64,000 nt of DNA. It comes from Enterococcus_K sp051713825 (lineage in GTDB: Bacteria; Bacillota; Bacilli; Lactobacillales; Enterococcaceae). This document shows, piece by piece, positions 17,823 to 26,680 of this stretch. Within the stretch, counting starts at the first letter, position 1. The number at the start of each line of letters is the position of its first letter. Both the position numbers and the translations under genes were made by a program. Under the pieces are notes generated by a model. That model made no database searches. It was not told the origin of the DNA and worked only from the letters and a program-made list of their open reading frames with translations. The stretch covers positions 806,001-870,000 of the forward strand of contig NZ_JBIOQR010000001.1 in the NCBI RefSeq assembly GCF_051713825.1. The letters are read 5' to 3'.

Positions 17823-18770
17823 ATGAATATACTTGTTACAGGCGGATGCGGATTTATCGGATCTAATTATATTCAATATATACTAAAATGTCAGGAGAAT
17901 ATTACCATTATCAATATTGACAGTCTGACATATGCTGGGAACACGAAGAATTTATCGACTGTGATAGATGACCCACGCTATCAATTTAGAAAAGGGGATA
18001 TCCGAGATAAAAAGTTTCTAAAGTCTATATTTGAACAATTTAAAATAGACTATATTATTCATTTTGCGGCGGAAAGTCATGTAGATAGAAGTATTCTTGA
18101 TATTCAGCCTTTTGTAGAAACGAATATAATTGGAACAATGAATTTATTAGATTGCTGTGTGTCAAAGGTTATCAAAAAATTCATTTATATCTCAACCGAT
18201 GAAGTATATGGATCAATAGCGGGGAAGGATAAATTTACTGAAAAAAGTCTTATTCATCCTAATAATCCATACTCAGCAACTAAAGCTTCAGCAGAGATGC
18301 TAGTGAATGCTTACTACAAAACGCACCAGATTAATATGAATATTTTACGAAGCACCAACAACTTTGGTCCACAACAACATATTGAAAAACTTATTCCTAA
18401 AATGATTACTAATTTGACAAGTGGAAAGCATATCCCAATCTATGGAAACGGTGAAAATATTAGAGATTGGTTGTACGTTGAGGATTTTTGTAGCGCTATT
18501 CATTTAGTAATACAAAAAGGTATTCCTGGCGAGATATATAATGTTAGTTCGAATCAAGAGTTAAGTAATAATGAGTTAGTTGAACAAATTTGTAAGTATA
18601 TGAATGTAGAAAAAAATATTCGTTATATAAAGGATAGAAAAGGTCATGATTTTCGTTATGCTCTGAGTGCTGAAAAAATCCACTTTACTCTTGGCTGGTC
18701 TCCTAACTATAGTTTCGAGCAAGGTATATTAAATACTATTCAATGGTATGAAGATAATTCATTTTTGTAA
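17823..18770 (+). CDS. dTDP-glucose 4,6-dehydratase-like (RmlB family)
   Basis: 315-residue extended SDR. N-terminal VTGGCGFIGSNYI binds NAD; ISTDEVYGS and the catalytic YSATK (Tyr-x-x-x-Lys) are present, with FAAESHVDRSI and NIRDWLYVEDFC as in RmlB. It would make dTDP-4-keto-6-deoxyglucose, the rhamnose precursor. It is shorter than usual RmlB (~335-360), and rmlA, rmlC and rmlD are not in this window, so pathway completeness is unknown. AGGGAGG lies before the ATG. An IS982 copy lies just after the stop. Confidence 0.82.
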   Translation: MNILVTGGCGFIGSNYIQYILKCQENITIINIDSLTYAGNTKNLSTVIDDPRYQFRKGDIRDKKFLKSIFEQFKIDYIIHFAAESHVDRSILDIQPFVETNIIGTMNLLDCCVSKVIKKFIYISTDEVYGSIAGKDKFTEKSLIHPNNPYSATKASAEMLVNAYYKTHQINMNILRSTNNFGPQQHIEKLIPKMITNLTSGKHIPIYGNGENIRDWLYVEDFCSAIHLVIQKGIPGEIYNVSSNQELSNNELVEQICKYMNVEKNIRYIKDRKGHDFRYALSAEKIHFTLGWSPNYSFEQGILNTIQWYEDNSFL

Positions 18771-18790
18771 AATAGTAATTTATATATACT

Positions 18791-19758
18791 ACGCGTGGTG
18801 CTAGTTGACAAAATATTTAACAAAAGGCCTAACACAGTTAAACACAAAGGTGATAAAACCAATAAAGGAGTTCAAGACTATGTTAGATCACCTTCACTTT
18901 AAACCTTATCGTCACCAATTTCAAGAAGATTTTTATAAACTACGCTGTCTTTTCAACATGCTGTATCAAGAGTACTGTCCCGCTTCTATTATGGACCGTC
19001 GTAATGTAAATCAAGCGAAAATAAGTGATGTCGCTTGTTTGGCACTTTCTTTGCTTACAAACAATGTTAGGCGTTTCTTCTCAAAGAAAATTTGTTTCAG
19101 TTATTCAACTGCTCTTTCCACAACAATGCCCAATTGAGCGCTCTCGTTTTAACCGGAGAGTGTGTCACATGTAAATGCTATTGGAAATAGTTTAACAGCA
19201 GATAACATAGAAGATGAAACAGTGGCAATTATTGATAACCTACCGATCCCTCTCTGTCAACCAGTCAGAAACTTCCGAACGAAACTCTTTTCGGGGTATG
19301 CTGATATCGGGTTTAATTCAACAAAAAAATGTGGCATTACGGCTTTAAGGGGCACTTTGTCGTCATACCGTCAGGCTATATAGTCAATTATGTCATTACG
19401 CCTGCCGCTATCCATGATGCCAGAGAAGCACCAGAATTGATTCGTGATTGTCCGCGCCCTTTTATTCTTGCGGGTGCTGGTTATCTGGGAACAAAACTTC
19501 AAGAGCAGTTTCGCCAACAAGGGGATCAGCTTTGGACACCTTACCGTTCCAACATGGCTGGGGCAAAAAAACATAATAAAGACCCTTTAAAGTCTATTAG
19601 AAGAACCATCGAAAGTCGATTTGCCATTTTAGCACAAGAATATGGCATCGAGCGAAACATCGCACGCAGCTTGACAGGATTTCAAGTGAAAATAGAGTGT
19701 GTTCTATTAGTGTACAATTTGGGCTATTTTGATATTGAGACTAACTAGCACCACGCGT
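18791..19758 (+). mobile_element. IS982-family insertion sequence (inactive copy)
   Basis: 968 bases bounded by terminal inverted repeats beginning ACGCGTGGTGCTAGTT on each side, as in IS982 relatives. ATATACT occurs at both 18784-18790 and 19759-19765, a 7-base target duplication. The ends are intact, which suggests recent insertion, but the transposase is frameshifted. Confidence 0.9.
18880..19748 (+). pseudogene. IS982-family transposase, frameshifted
   Basis: Begins MLDHLHFKPYRHQFQED with AAAGGAG upstream. The frame changes near 19050 (continuing as GVSSQRKFVSVIQLLFPQQ... ERSRFNRR in another frame), again near 19165 where the block IIDNLPIPLCQPVRNFR and GYADIGFNSTKK resumes, and again near 19330 (YGFKGHFVVIPSGYIVNYVITPA...). 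The last frame runs to a normal C-terminus. All family blocks are recognisable, so this was a full gene; at least three indels kill it. Confidence 0.88.
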
Positions 19759-19875
19759 ATATACTATACAATAGTAGGGTTCGCACAAACAAATCTCTAC
19801 GTCCTTAGACCGATTTTTCAGCGTGGCAGTTGTAAGTGGACAGCCTATCCACTATAATTAATTTATCACAAGTGA

Positions 19876-19902
19876 TGCTTCTGCCTTTGGTGGGAGCATT
19901 TT
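19876..19902 (+). other. Leader hairpin before the 593-residue membrane protein
   Basis: ATGCTTCTGCC can pair with GGGAGCAT around a short loop, followed by TTTT. It lies just before the AAAGGAGGG ribosome site of the next gene and may be a weak terminator or a leader structure. Confidence 0.3.
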
Positions 19903-19925
19903 AGTATCTAAAAGGAGGGAAAAGG

Positions 19926-21707
19926 ATGTTTATAGATTTTATAGGGTTAACGTTGTATTTTGGGATTGGAATTGTTTTGGCGAATGTGATTAGTTTAATT
20001 GTGACCAAAGCGAGTAAATGGAAGAGTACAATTGGGTTGCTTGTTTTTGAATTGGTTATTTTAGGTCTTACACTTTATGTGCTGTTGCCAAGCAAGACAC
20101 TTTCGACAGTTCTATGGATTAATCTACTTGGAGCGGCGGTTGCAGCAGGGTTTCTTGTAGCGCTTGGGTCGGTGAGTGTAGCGACAGCTAAGGTTATACG
20201 CAAAGGAAAAAGCCGTAAAGAGGTTGTTCAAACTACTGGAAGATCAAATGATTGGTCTGGCCGGGTTCTTGGCCTTAGTATTGTTGGGATGATTGCGTTG
20301 TTTGCTATAAGCTCAATTACACAGCTGACTTCAACGGATGAAGTGTATAACACGATTCCTTTGAAGACGGAGGAAAAGGCGGAGGTCTTGACTTCAGCAA
20401 AGGAAACGCCGATTGCGATTGCACCAGAAACGGCGAAAAGAAAGATGCTTCAGAAATTCTCAGTAATTCCCAACTCGAACATGTTTACATTGGATGGGAT
20501 TACCGCACAAGTCGTTAATGGCGAGTATGTTTACGTGGCGACGGTGGAGTTTAACGGCTTCTTCAAGTGGATGAAGTTAGGCGAGGTGCCAGGCTATTTT
20601 ATTATTAGTGCAACAGATATTAATGCGCAGCCTGAGTTTGTTGAGAAACCAATTGTTTATACACCATCCGCTTATTTTGGCAAAGATGCGGCGCGTAAAA
20701 TTTATGCGGCCTTCCCAGGATTTGCAGCGACGGGTAAAATTAACTTAGAGATTGACGAAGAAGGAAATCCATACTATATTCAAACCTTATATAAAGAGTA
20801 TGGCGTTTCTGGTCGGATGAACTACAATGAGTTTAAGACTGCCGTTCTAAATGCGACCACTGGTGAAGTTAAGGTATATGACAGCTTGAAGGCGCCAAGC
20901 TTTGTGGATGCACCGATTACAAGTGCGGCGGCGAATAGTATTAATGAGTATTTTGGCCGATATAGTCAAGGCTGGTGGAATCAAACCATGTTTGGTGCGA
21001 AAAAGGATGTTAAGGTACCAACTGAAAATGGTATTTACGCATCAGGCCAAATTACACCAATGATGGATACAGAAGGGCAACAATTATTGTATTTCACTGA
21101 CTTTACAAGTGGTGATGAGGATCAGGATTCTGCGTTGGGCTATTCATTAATTAATGCGAGAACGGGTCAAGTTACTTATTACCGTGATTCGAAAGTCGGG
21201 ATTATGGATAGTGATGGAGCTATTTCGATTGCTTCCAAAATTTACCCTGAGAAAAAATGGAAGGCAAGTATGCCAGTTCTGTACAATATTGATGGGGTTC
21301 CTACGTGGATTGTTTCACTGATGGATAGTAAAGGGATTTTCAAAAAGTATGTATATATCAATGCTGTAGATAATGATATCGTAGTGGATGCTGATGCAGC
21401 ACAGAGCGCATTGGATGCGTACCGGATTGAGCTTGCGACAAAAGGTAGTAACAATACAAGTACAGACGCAAGTCAGCTTGAGACGATTGAGGGAACGGTT
21501 TCTCGTGTGACGATTGTTGCGGCTGAAGCACAGACGGTTGTTTCTTTCTTACTAGATAAAGACAAAACAATTTACAGTGTAACGACCAATAACAGTCCGA
21601 TGGCTCTTTTCTTAAAAGAAGGCGATAAGGTGTCCTTCAAAGCAGTTGTGACAACCGAAGCCAAAGCCGCGACGATTGAAAACTTGGTGATTGAAGGGTT
21701 AGAATAA
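19926..21707 (+). CDS. Membrane-anchored protein with large extracellular region, unrecognised
   Basis: 593 residues. Four hydrophobic segments fill the first ~150 residues (about 5-25, 35-55, 65-90, 115-135); the remaining ~440 should be extracytoplasmic. Repeated units of the kind LINARTGQVTYYRDS and VLYNIDGVPTWIVSLMD resemble PepSY-like beta domains, and the last ~65 residues (ETIEGTVSRVTIVAA...) look like a small beta-barrel/OB-type domain. I do not know a name or function. It is a lone gene with AAAGGAGGG upstream and a strong terminator downstream. Confidence 0.7.
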   Translation: MFIDFIGLTLYFGIGIVLANVISLIVTKASKWKSTIGLLVFELVILGLTLYVLLPSKTLSTVLWINLLGAAVAAGFLVALGSVSVATAKVIRKGKSRKEVVQTTGRSNDWSGRVLGLSIVGMIALFAISSITQLTSTDEVYNTIPLKTEEKAEVLTSAKETPIAIAPETAKRKMLQKFSVIPNSNMFTLDGITAQVVNGEYVYVATVEFNGFFKWMKLGEVPGYFIISATDINAQPEFVEKPIVYTPSAYFGKDAARKIYAAFPGFAATGKINLEIDEEGNPYYIQTLYKEYGVSGRMNYNEFKTAVLNATTGEVKVYDSLKAPSFVDAPITSAAANSINEYFGRYSQGWWNQTMFGAKKDVKVPTENGIYASGQITPMMDTEGQQLLYFTDFTSGDEDQDSALGYSLINARTGQVTYYRDSKVGIMDSDGAISIASKIYPEKKWKASMPVLYNIDGVPTWIVSLMDSKGIFKKYVYINAVDNDIVVDADAAQSALDAYRIELATKGSNNTSTDASQLETIEGTVSRVTIVAAEAQTVVSFLLDKDKTIYSVTTNNSPMALFLKEGDKVSFKAVVTTEAKAATIENLVIEGLE

Positions 21708-21755
21708 ACGCTTCTCTTTAAAATGAGAGTCTCCATTTTTCTCCAAATAAAATAG

Positions 21756-21801
21756 AATACCTGCTAGAAAGCTCAAACGGCTTTTTAGCAGGTATTTTTT
21801 G
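21756..21801 (+). terminator. Rho-independent terminator
   Basis: AATACCTGCTAGAAAGC pairs with GCTTTTTAGCAGGTATT around a 7-base loop, followed by a T run. Confidence 0.92.
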
Positions 21802-22014
21802 TTCTCTGTCATAGAAATTTGCTAGTTGAAGATTGAGAGGATATTTTTTTGTTCTCTGGCAAATAAATTAAAAGCAGTCAAGACGTTGGCTACTGAATCA
21901 TTTTTAAGCAAACGTAATAAATACAACGAATCTAGCGAGTATAGCGAACCGCTCTACGAACCAAACGATCCCGCTGTATCACTCAAGCTTACCAAAAGAT
22001 GAGCAGTCCTATGT

Positions 22015-22644
22015 TTATGACAGACTTGATAAATAGCGGTACATGCTGGGTTCGGGAATCTCTAGTAGCTTCGAGGCTTCCGAGACGCCACCTTTTGTGT
22101 GGAAGACACCGCGTTCTTTTAGCTTTGAGATGATGGCCAGTTTTTGTTTTTTGTTGTATTTGCGGTGGCTTTCTAGTTGCAACTCTAAGAGCACTTCTTG
22201 AATAATATCAGAAATCAGATTTGTCGTCTCTTTTGCTCCTGTAGTGATGGCAGTTGGTTTTTCTTCAAGGAGCTGACTTAAATTGACTAATGAGAGAAGG
22301 CTTGAGGCGGCTTCTTGATAAGCGGAGTAGTCTTGAATGATACTGAATAAACCAATGAGCTTGTTCTCTTCACGAATCAACAAAGTGACGGCTTTTTTTG
22401 TGGGCGTAAGGGAGGTGTCGACAAAAAATTGGTCGAATGAGCGCTCTTTGCTCCCTTCTAAAATCGTGTTTGAGAAAAAGGGTAGAGGTTTATCTTTTTG
22501 ATAAGTCGGTTCGCCTTTAGACCAGACCTCCAAAATTTTGGCATTGCTTCCAACCGATTGAAGGAGAACTTCGCACGGGGTGGTACTGATATGAATAAAA
22601 AACTGAGCAATTTGTGCCCAGTGTTGAATTTGTTTTTTGTTCAT
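22015..22644 (-). CDS. YheO-type PAS plus HTH transcriptional regulator
   Basis: 209 residues. The N-terminal ~120 residues look like the YheO PAS-like sensor (HISTTPCEVLLQS, GLFSIIQDYS), and the C-terminal ~50 residues (KQKLAIISKLKERGVFHTKGGVSEASKLLEIPEPSMYRYLS) match the HTH_22 domain that accompanies it. A cytoplasmic DNA-binding regulator with an unknown ligand. GAGGAG precedes the ATG. No obvious target gene is adjacent, apart from the small membrane protein upstream on the same strand. Confidence 0.82.
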   Translation of the reverse strand: MNKKQIQHWAQIAQFFIHISTTPCEVLLQSVGSNAKILEVWSKGEPTYQKDKPLPFFSNTILEGSKERSFDQFFVDTSLTPTKKAVTLLIREENKLIGLFSIIQDYSAYQEAASSLLSLVNLSQLLEEKPTAITTGAKETTNLISDIIQEVLLELQLESHRKYNKKQKLAIISKLKERGVFHTKGGVSEASKLLEIPEPSMYRYLSSLS

Positions 22645-22665
22645 GATGTTTTCTCCTCATAATAT

Positions 22666-22712
22666 GAAAAATCCCTCACGCAGTCTTTGAAATAAAGAAT
22701 GGGTGAAGGGGG
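22666..22712 (-). terminator. Terminator of the small membrane protein gene
   Basis: On the minus strand CCCTTCACCC and GTGAGGG form a stem closing a ~21-base loop, followed by five T. It separates the small membrane protein from the YheO-type gene. Confidence 0.65.
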
Positions 22713-22716
22713 CTGT

Positions 22717-22989
22717 TTACGCAGCGTTATCGCGTTTGTTCCGATAGCTACTACGTGTTCGTACAATAGTCGGTGTCTTCTCTTCTACTGTTACTTGCTT
22801 TTTTTTGTTGTAACTCGTTCGTACGCGTACGTAAGTGATAAATAATAAACTATAACTTAGGAGCAATAGTCCTTGAGCGCCCATAAAAAAGTAGCGAATT
22901 CCTTGTGAAAGATCCATAAAGGAAGAGGCTATAAACTGTATGGCAAATAAAAATAGTGATAGACCACATATAAATTTAAATAATTTCAA
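22717..22989 (-). CDS. Small membrane protein, function unknown
   Basis: About 90 residues. I place the start at TTG 22989 because GGAGGT lies 7 bases before it; an ATG at 23007 lies upstream of that ribosome site and is less likely. Two hydrophobic segments (about 5-20 and 33-53) are followed by a basic, Arg/Lys-rich cytoplasmic tail. No family recognised. Confidence 0.6.
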   Translation of the reverse strand: MKLFKFICGLSLFLFAIQFIASSFMDLSQGIRYFFMGAQGLLLLSYSLLFITYVRVRTSYNKKKQVTVEEKTPTIVRTRSSYRNKRDNAA

Positions 22990-23114
22990 AAATCTTACCT
23001 CCAACATCGACTAGTACTAATTTAGCATTTTTTGAGTGAAATAGCTAGTGTTTTCTCTCGTTACCTCTTTTAGGAAGCCTTGTCTGAAGCGTTTATTGAG
23101 CTATAATGGGCCTA

Positions 23115-23924
23115 CTATTCATTCGTTTTGTTCCTGTGATAAAGAGGGTCTACTTCTCCCTCTAATTGTTGCATAAGTTCTAGTTCAGTGGATTTGCGGT
23201 AGCATTGCGTGAATGTCCATTTCTCAAATACATAGTCTGATGGGTGTAATTTACTGAAAATTTCTGAGGTTAGTGGGGTGATTTTGACATGGAGGAATTC
23301 TGCAAGGTGTGTACGGCTAAGCAACTTATCAGGGGAAACATATTCTTGATGGACGATTCCCCATACAATAAACGCGCGAGTCATCAAGTTTTGGAGGGCT
23401 CTTTTTTGAACAGGACTATTAAAAGAGAAGTTGTTTGACAGGGTCACAATAGTGGAAAAGTCAGTAGGATCGATGGTTGAGATTTGTGCAGGGTTGACCC
23501 AAACGGTTGATCGTTGATTGGTTGGCGCTTCTATGGGAAATAAAACATAGTCCTTGGTGGCCACAGGTATCTTGTAAATGGTTTTTGAAAAGAGCAGAGA
23601 GATTGTCTTACAGTAGGTGACATAATTGAGATAGTGATGTTGGGTGAGGATCATTTGTGCACAGTTAATGGGGGTATGGTTGACGAAGCGTATATGATCT
23701 TTATAGATAATGAGGGTTCGCGGTTGAGTACCAATAGGAAATAAAGCGTAGACTTCATCAAGAAATTCTTCAGAAAAGTGGAGTGTTAATTGGTTGGCAT
23801 ACTGCGTGCAGCTAGTAAGTGAATGGACGGGTTGCGCCTCGATAAATGTCTGAAAATCGGTGTCTGCCTGATAGAATGGTTGATTCGTAATTTCTTCTTT
23901 TCTAAAGATATAGTGATGCCGCAT
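23115..23924 (-). CDS. ComK-like competence transcription factor
   Basis: 269 residues, longer than B. subtilis ComK (192). The central part aligns with ComK by eye: KIPVATKDYVLFPIEAPTNQRSTVWVNPAQIST and IVTLSNNFSFNSPVQKRALQNLM correspond to its IMVDP...FLFPTLSS...WISHVHV and VTFSNG...SYNSFENQ blocks. The N-terminal ~80 and C-terminal ~45 residues are extra. ComK switches on DNA-uptake genes in Bacillus. AGGAGGAG precedes the ATG. It is divergent from a ComX/SigH-like sigma factor. I saw no paired AAAA-N5-TTTT K-boxes in the shared promoter region. Identity is by reading only. Confidence 0.72.
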   Translation of the reverse strand: MRHHYIFRKEEITNQPFYQADTDFQTFIEAQPVHSLTSCTQYANQLTLHFSEEFLDEVYALFPIGTQPRTLIIYKDHIRFVNHTPINCAQMILTQHHYLNYVTYCKTISLLFSKTIYKIPVATKDYVLFPIEAPTNQRSTVWVNPAQISTIDPTDFSTIVTLSNNFSFNSPVQKRALQNLMTRAFIVWGIVHQEYVSPDKLLSRTHLAEFLHVKITPLTSEIFSKLHPSDYVFEKWTFTQCYRKSTELELMQQLEGEVDPLYHRNKTNE

Positions 23925-24087
23925 AAAGTACTCCTCCTCTTGAACGCTCAGAGATAGTGTACCATGAAAAAAGCAAGAATAGTGCGGCTATTTTGCCTAT
24001 TTTCGTGCGTTTTTCATTTTTGTTTTATGAATAAAGTCGTTCTATGATTTATGTACCGGCCGGAATAACCGAAAAAAGGTGTGTACC

Positions 24088-24582
24088 ATGGAAGAAAGAG
24101 CGTTTGAAACTTTATTAGTTAGTTATGAGGGGTTACTTAGAAGTGTGCTGTCAAAGTGTCACGTGTATCTGAACAGTCCTGCATATGAGGATTACCTGCA
24201 GTATCTGAGAATTGCGTTTTTTGAGCTATCTGTATCTTTTCGCACGGAAGCGCTATTTAAAGAGGCTTATCCTGTCGGGTATCTGTTTCAAAAATTACGT
24301 TGGAAGATTGTGGACTTACAACGGTTTGAGAAGCATCAAAAGGACTTGCTTGAGCGGATGACCGTGTACTATCAAGAAGTTGTCAATGAAGAAGGGCAAG
24401 ATGAGGTGGAGGAGCTGAGTTTGTTTGAAAGCATCTGGGCCTCTGCGACCAAAAAGGAAAAAGCCTTTCTTTATTCTTTATTAAAGAATCAGGAAGTGAC
24501 CTCTTTAGCAAAACACTACAAAGTCAGTCCACAAGCGATTCGGACGCGTAAAAAGCGCCTATTGAATAAATATTTTAAATAA
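24088..24582 (+). CDS. ComX/SigH-like alternative sigma factor
   Basis: 164 residues from ATG 24088 (AAAAAAGG ribosome site 8 bases upstream); the frame is open from GTG 24079. The N-terminal part FETLLVSYEGLLRSVLSK...YEDYLQYLRIAFFEL resembles sigma region 2 of the ComX/SigH group, and the C-terminus EKAFLYSLLKNQEVTSLAKHYKVSPQAIRTRKKRL is a region-4 helix-turn-helix. It would direct RNA polymerase to a small regulon, possibly competence genes given the ComK-like neighbour. A phage or mobile-element origin is possible. Confidence 0.75.
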   Translation: MEERAFETLLVSYEGLLRSVLSKCHVYLNSPAYEDYLQYLRIAFFELSVSFRTEALFKEAYPVGYLFQKLRWKIVDLQRFEKHQKDLLERMTVYYQEVVNEEGQDEVEELSLFESIWASATKKEKAFLYSLLKNQEVTSLAKHYKVSPQAIRTRKKRLLNKYFK

Positions 24583-24674
24583 ATTTCAAAAAAAATGTTT
24601 GTTTTGGCGATTAACTTTCGTTACTACTAATGTAAGCCGTGCACAGCTTAACAAAAACTAAGGAGATGGACCAA

Positions 24675-24893
24675 ATGCAAACATTAGAAAGTACAAAATT
24701 AACTGTCATTTTAAACGAACCAGGTGTTGAGAAAGATCAAAAACAAACGATCGCGACAATTATCGCAAACCCAGAGGAAGCGCAGATTTTAGCGCTCGGG
24801 GATGTTATCCAGAGTTTTGCCCCAGAAACAACCGTTTGTGCGTCAGTTCTTAAGACCGAACAAGTTAGTTATACAAGAACGGAGGAAGCCTAA
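24675..24893 (+). CDS. DUF1659-like small protein
   Basis: 72 residues from ATG 24675 (TAAGGAGA 9 bases upstream; the ORF extends to 24639 but without a ribosome site). The pattern of an N-terminal beta-rich half and a helix with IANPEEAQILALGDVIQSF fits DUF1659 proteins (PF07872), which usually sit beside a DUF2922 gene, as here. The next gene begins on the last base of its stop codon region, so the two are translationally coupled. Function unknown. Confidence 0.65.
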   Translation: MQTLESTKLTVILNEPGVEKDQKQTIATIIANPEEAQILALGDVIQSFAPETTVCASVLKTEQVSYTRTEEA

Positions 24894-25105
24894 TGAAAGT
24901 CTTACACTTAACTTTTAAAAACTCAGAAGGAAAAAAACACACATTTATCCCAAGCCTAGCCAAAGAGGATTGGACAGCAGATGAAGTTCGTACCAAGATG
25001 GAAGCTCTTAAAGCGTTACACATCTTTAAAAAAGATGAAGTTGATTTATTTTGCGAAGTAGACAGTGCGAAATATGTTCAAACGCTTGAAACAGAATTGT
25101 TTTAA
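24893..25105 (+). CDS. DUF2922-like small protein
   Basis: 70 residues, overlapping the previous stop (TAATG). MKVLHLTFKNSEGKKHTFIPSL...DEVRTKMEALKAL is the usual DUF2922 (PF11148) pattern: a beta hairpin followed by a helix. The pair lies directly downstream of the sigma factor and ends with a strong terminator, so the three genes may be co-transcribed. Function unknown. Confidence 0.72.
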   Translation: MKVLHLTFKNSEGKKHTFIPSLAKEDWTADEVRTKMEALKALHIFKKDEVDLFCEVDSAKYVQTLETELF

Positions 25106-25130
25106 TCAAAATTAGTCTATCAATTAGATA

Positions 25131-25173
25131 AAAAAACTAGTCACTCCAATTAACAGGAGTGGCTAGTTTTTTG
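25131..25173 (+). terminator. Rho-independent terminator
   Basis: AAAACTAGTCACTCC pairs with GGAGTGGCTAGTTTT (one G-U pair) with T and A runs on the two sides, so it could work in both directions between the convergent transcription units. The following 25174-25445 holds no clear gene. Confidence 0.9.
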
Positions 25174-25445
25174 TTTTGAAATAAGTAAATTAAATGTGGA
25201 TTTAACAAAAGAAAGGAGAGAGACCAATCAAATGTCTCTCCCATACACGCTGACGAAAGAGCTTTCCCCAAAACTCTTTACATGGACAATTATAATACAA
25301 TTGTTATAGTTTGTGCAAATTTATAGGTCTAATCAGAGGATATCATTCAAGTCGAATACCTACAGATTCTACCTAGGAGCCTTTAGTTTAACACCTTAGT
25401 TATTTTAACCTATCTTACTATTTTAATAAAATTGAGTGTTAGAGT

Positions 25446-26543
25446 TTAGATCTGTCGAACGGATTGACCTTCAATTAAATTATACCCTAAGCTAATTTTT
25501 TTAATAAGAGTTGGCTCTGCAATTTTGTCTAACAATAGTTGAACGGCGCTATTTCCGATATTTGTTTGATCTTGCTTGATATGAGTGAAAGTAAAAGCAT
25601 TAATATCGAAAATATTGACAGTGGGATGATCAAAACAGACAATTGAGAAGTCTTCTGGAATTGATTGATTCAACTGTTCGACAGCACTCTTTGCTAAGAG
25701 TGCAATATTATACTCCGTCGTCAGCATTGCAGTCATGTCTTTATTTTTTTTTATAAAGGTACATAGGTCATTAATATCTTCTGAAATATCACGGGTTGAA
25801 TTGGGAACGACAGAATCAATGGTTGATAAAATTTGATCTTGATTAACCGCGATATTTTCATCAATATGTGAAGATAAAAAGCCGTTCACTCGTTCATCAA
25901 TCGTTGTTACTTGGCTATCTGAGGTAATCAAGCCAATCTTTTTGTGACCATGATTAAACAAATATTTTGTCAAATCCTTAGTAGCATTAAAATTATCTGT
26001 TTGGACATTACAGATAGGCAGGTTTGCCATAATACGATCAATGACAACGATGGGAAAGTCTTTTGAAATCAACTCAAGTAGTTTTGGCGAGGTATATTCT
26101 GACGAAGTAGGGAGCAAAATTAACCCTTGAATACCTAGCGCTAACAACTCTTCAATCAGCTCTTCTTCTTTAGCTGGATCGCCATAGCTTATTTTTACGA
26201 TAAAGTTTAGTTCCGAATCAGAATGCGCCAAGATGCTCCGTAAAATTTGAGTCCCAAAAAAATCCGTAAAATTTGTTGTAATCAATCCTAGTACGGGTTT
26301 TGATTTTATAGACAGAAACTCCAATTTTTTTTGGCTAACAACAATGGAGCCTTTTCGAGGTTTTCGGACAATAAATCCATCCTCTTTTAGAAGATCCAGA
26401 GCTTTTTTTACTGTAATTGTGCTAACGTTATAAACTTCTGATAACTCTTTTTCGGTTGGAAGTGTGTCGTTAAGCTGATAAAATCCATTTTCGATTTGTT
26501 CCTTTAGCTTTATATAGATTGAATGGTATAAAGGTGAGTTCAT
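25446..26543 (-). CDS. GntR-type repressor with LacI-like sugar-binding domain
   Basis: 365 residues from the ATG at 26543 (GGAGG 6 bases upstream). Residues 1-70 are a GntR winged helix (PLYHSIYIKLKEQIENGFY, LPTEKELSEVYNVSTITVKKALDLL); the rest is a periplasmic-binding-protein fold (VLGLITTNFTDFFG, IDRIM, IVCFDHP) as in AraR. Such proteins repress sugar operons and release on binding the sugar. It is divergent from the importer/GH76 operon, and large AT-rich palindromes stand between them. The inducer is probably a mannoside-type sugar, by inference from GH76. Confidence 0.87.
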   Translation of the reverse strand: MNSPLYHSIYIKLKEQIENGFYQLNDTLPTEKELSEVYNVSTITVKKALDLLKEDGFIVRKPRKGSIVVSQKKLEFLSIKSKPVLGLITTNFTDFFGTQILRSILAHSDSELNFIVKISYGDPAKEEELIEELLALGIQGLILLPTSSEYTSPKLLELISKDFPIVVIDRIMANLPICNVQTDNFNATKDLTKYLFNHGHKKIGLITSDSQVTTIDERVNGFLSSHIDENIAVNQDQILSTIDSVVPNSTRDISEDINDLCTFIKKNKDMTAMLTTEYNIALLAKSAVEQLNQSIPEDFSIVCFDHPTVNIFDINAFTFTHIKQDQTNIGNSAVQLLLDKIAEPTLIKKISLGYNLIEGQSVRQI

Positions 26544-26554
26544 AAGGTTCCTCC

Positions 26555-26593
26555 ATTTGTTATATATTATATTAAATATAATATATAACAAAT
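26555..26593. promoter_or_regulatory. 39-base perfect palindrome, probable autoregulatory operator
   Basis: Arms of 19 bases mirror exactly around a central A at 26574. It begins 11 bases upstream of the repressor's ATG, over its presumed promoter or leader. The inner ATATTAAATAT also occurs in the second palindrome upstream of the transport operon, suggesting that the same GntR-type protein binds both. Confidence 0.75.
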
Positions 26594-26632
26594 ATGATCG
26601 AATGTATATGAGAATAATTTAAAAACTTTTTT

Positions 26633-26646
26633 TGAAAGCGTTGACA
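26633..26646 (+). promoter_or_regulatory. cre site (CcpA) overlapping the -35
   Basis: TGAAAGCGTTGACA matches the consensus TGWAANCGNTNWCA at every position. Its last six bases are the -35 hexamer of the importer promoter, so CcpA binding should block transcription when preferred sugars are present. Confidence 0.85.
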
Positions 26647-26669
26647 GATTCTTTTTGGATATATATAAT
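26641..26669 (+). promoter_or_regulatory. Consensus sigma-A promoter of the importer/GH76 operon
   Basis: TTGACA at 26641-26646 and TATAAT at 26664-26669 with a 17-base spacer, a perfect match to the housekeeping consensus. Confidence 0.9.
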
Positions 26670-26680
26670 GTGGTTATAAA

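Noticed and set aside
25210..25310. A 24-codon ORF (MSLPYTLTKELSP...) after AAAGGAG near 25232
   Set aside because: The ribosome-like site is part of a GAGAGAC/GTCTCTC hairpin, the spacing is long and the peptide matches nothing; treated as intergenic.
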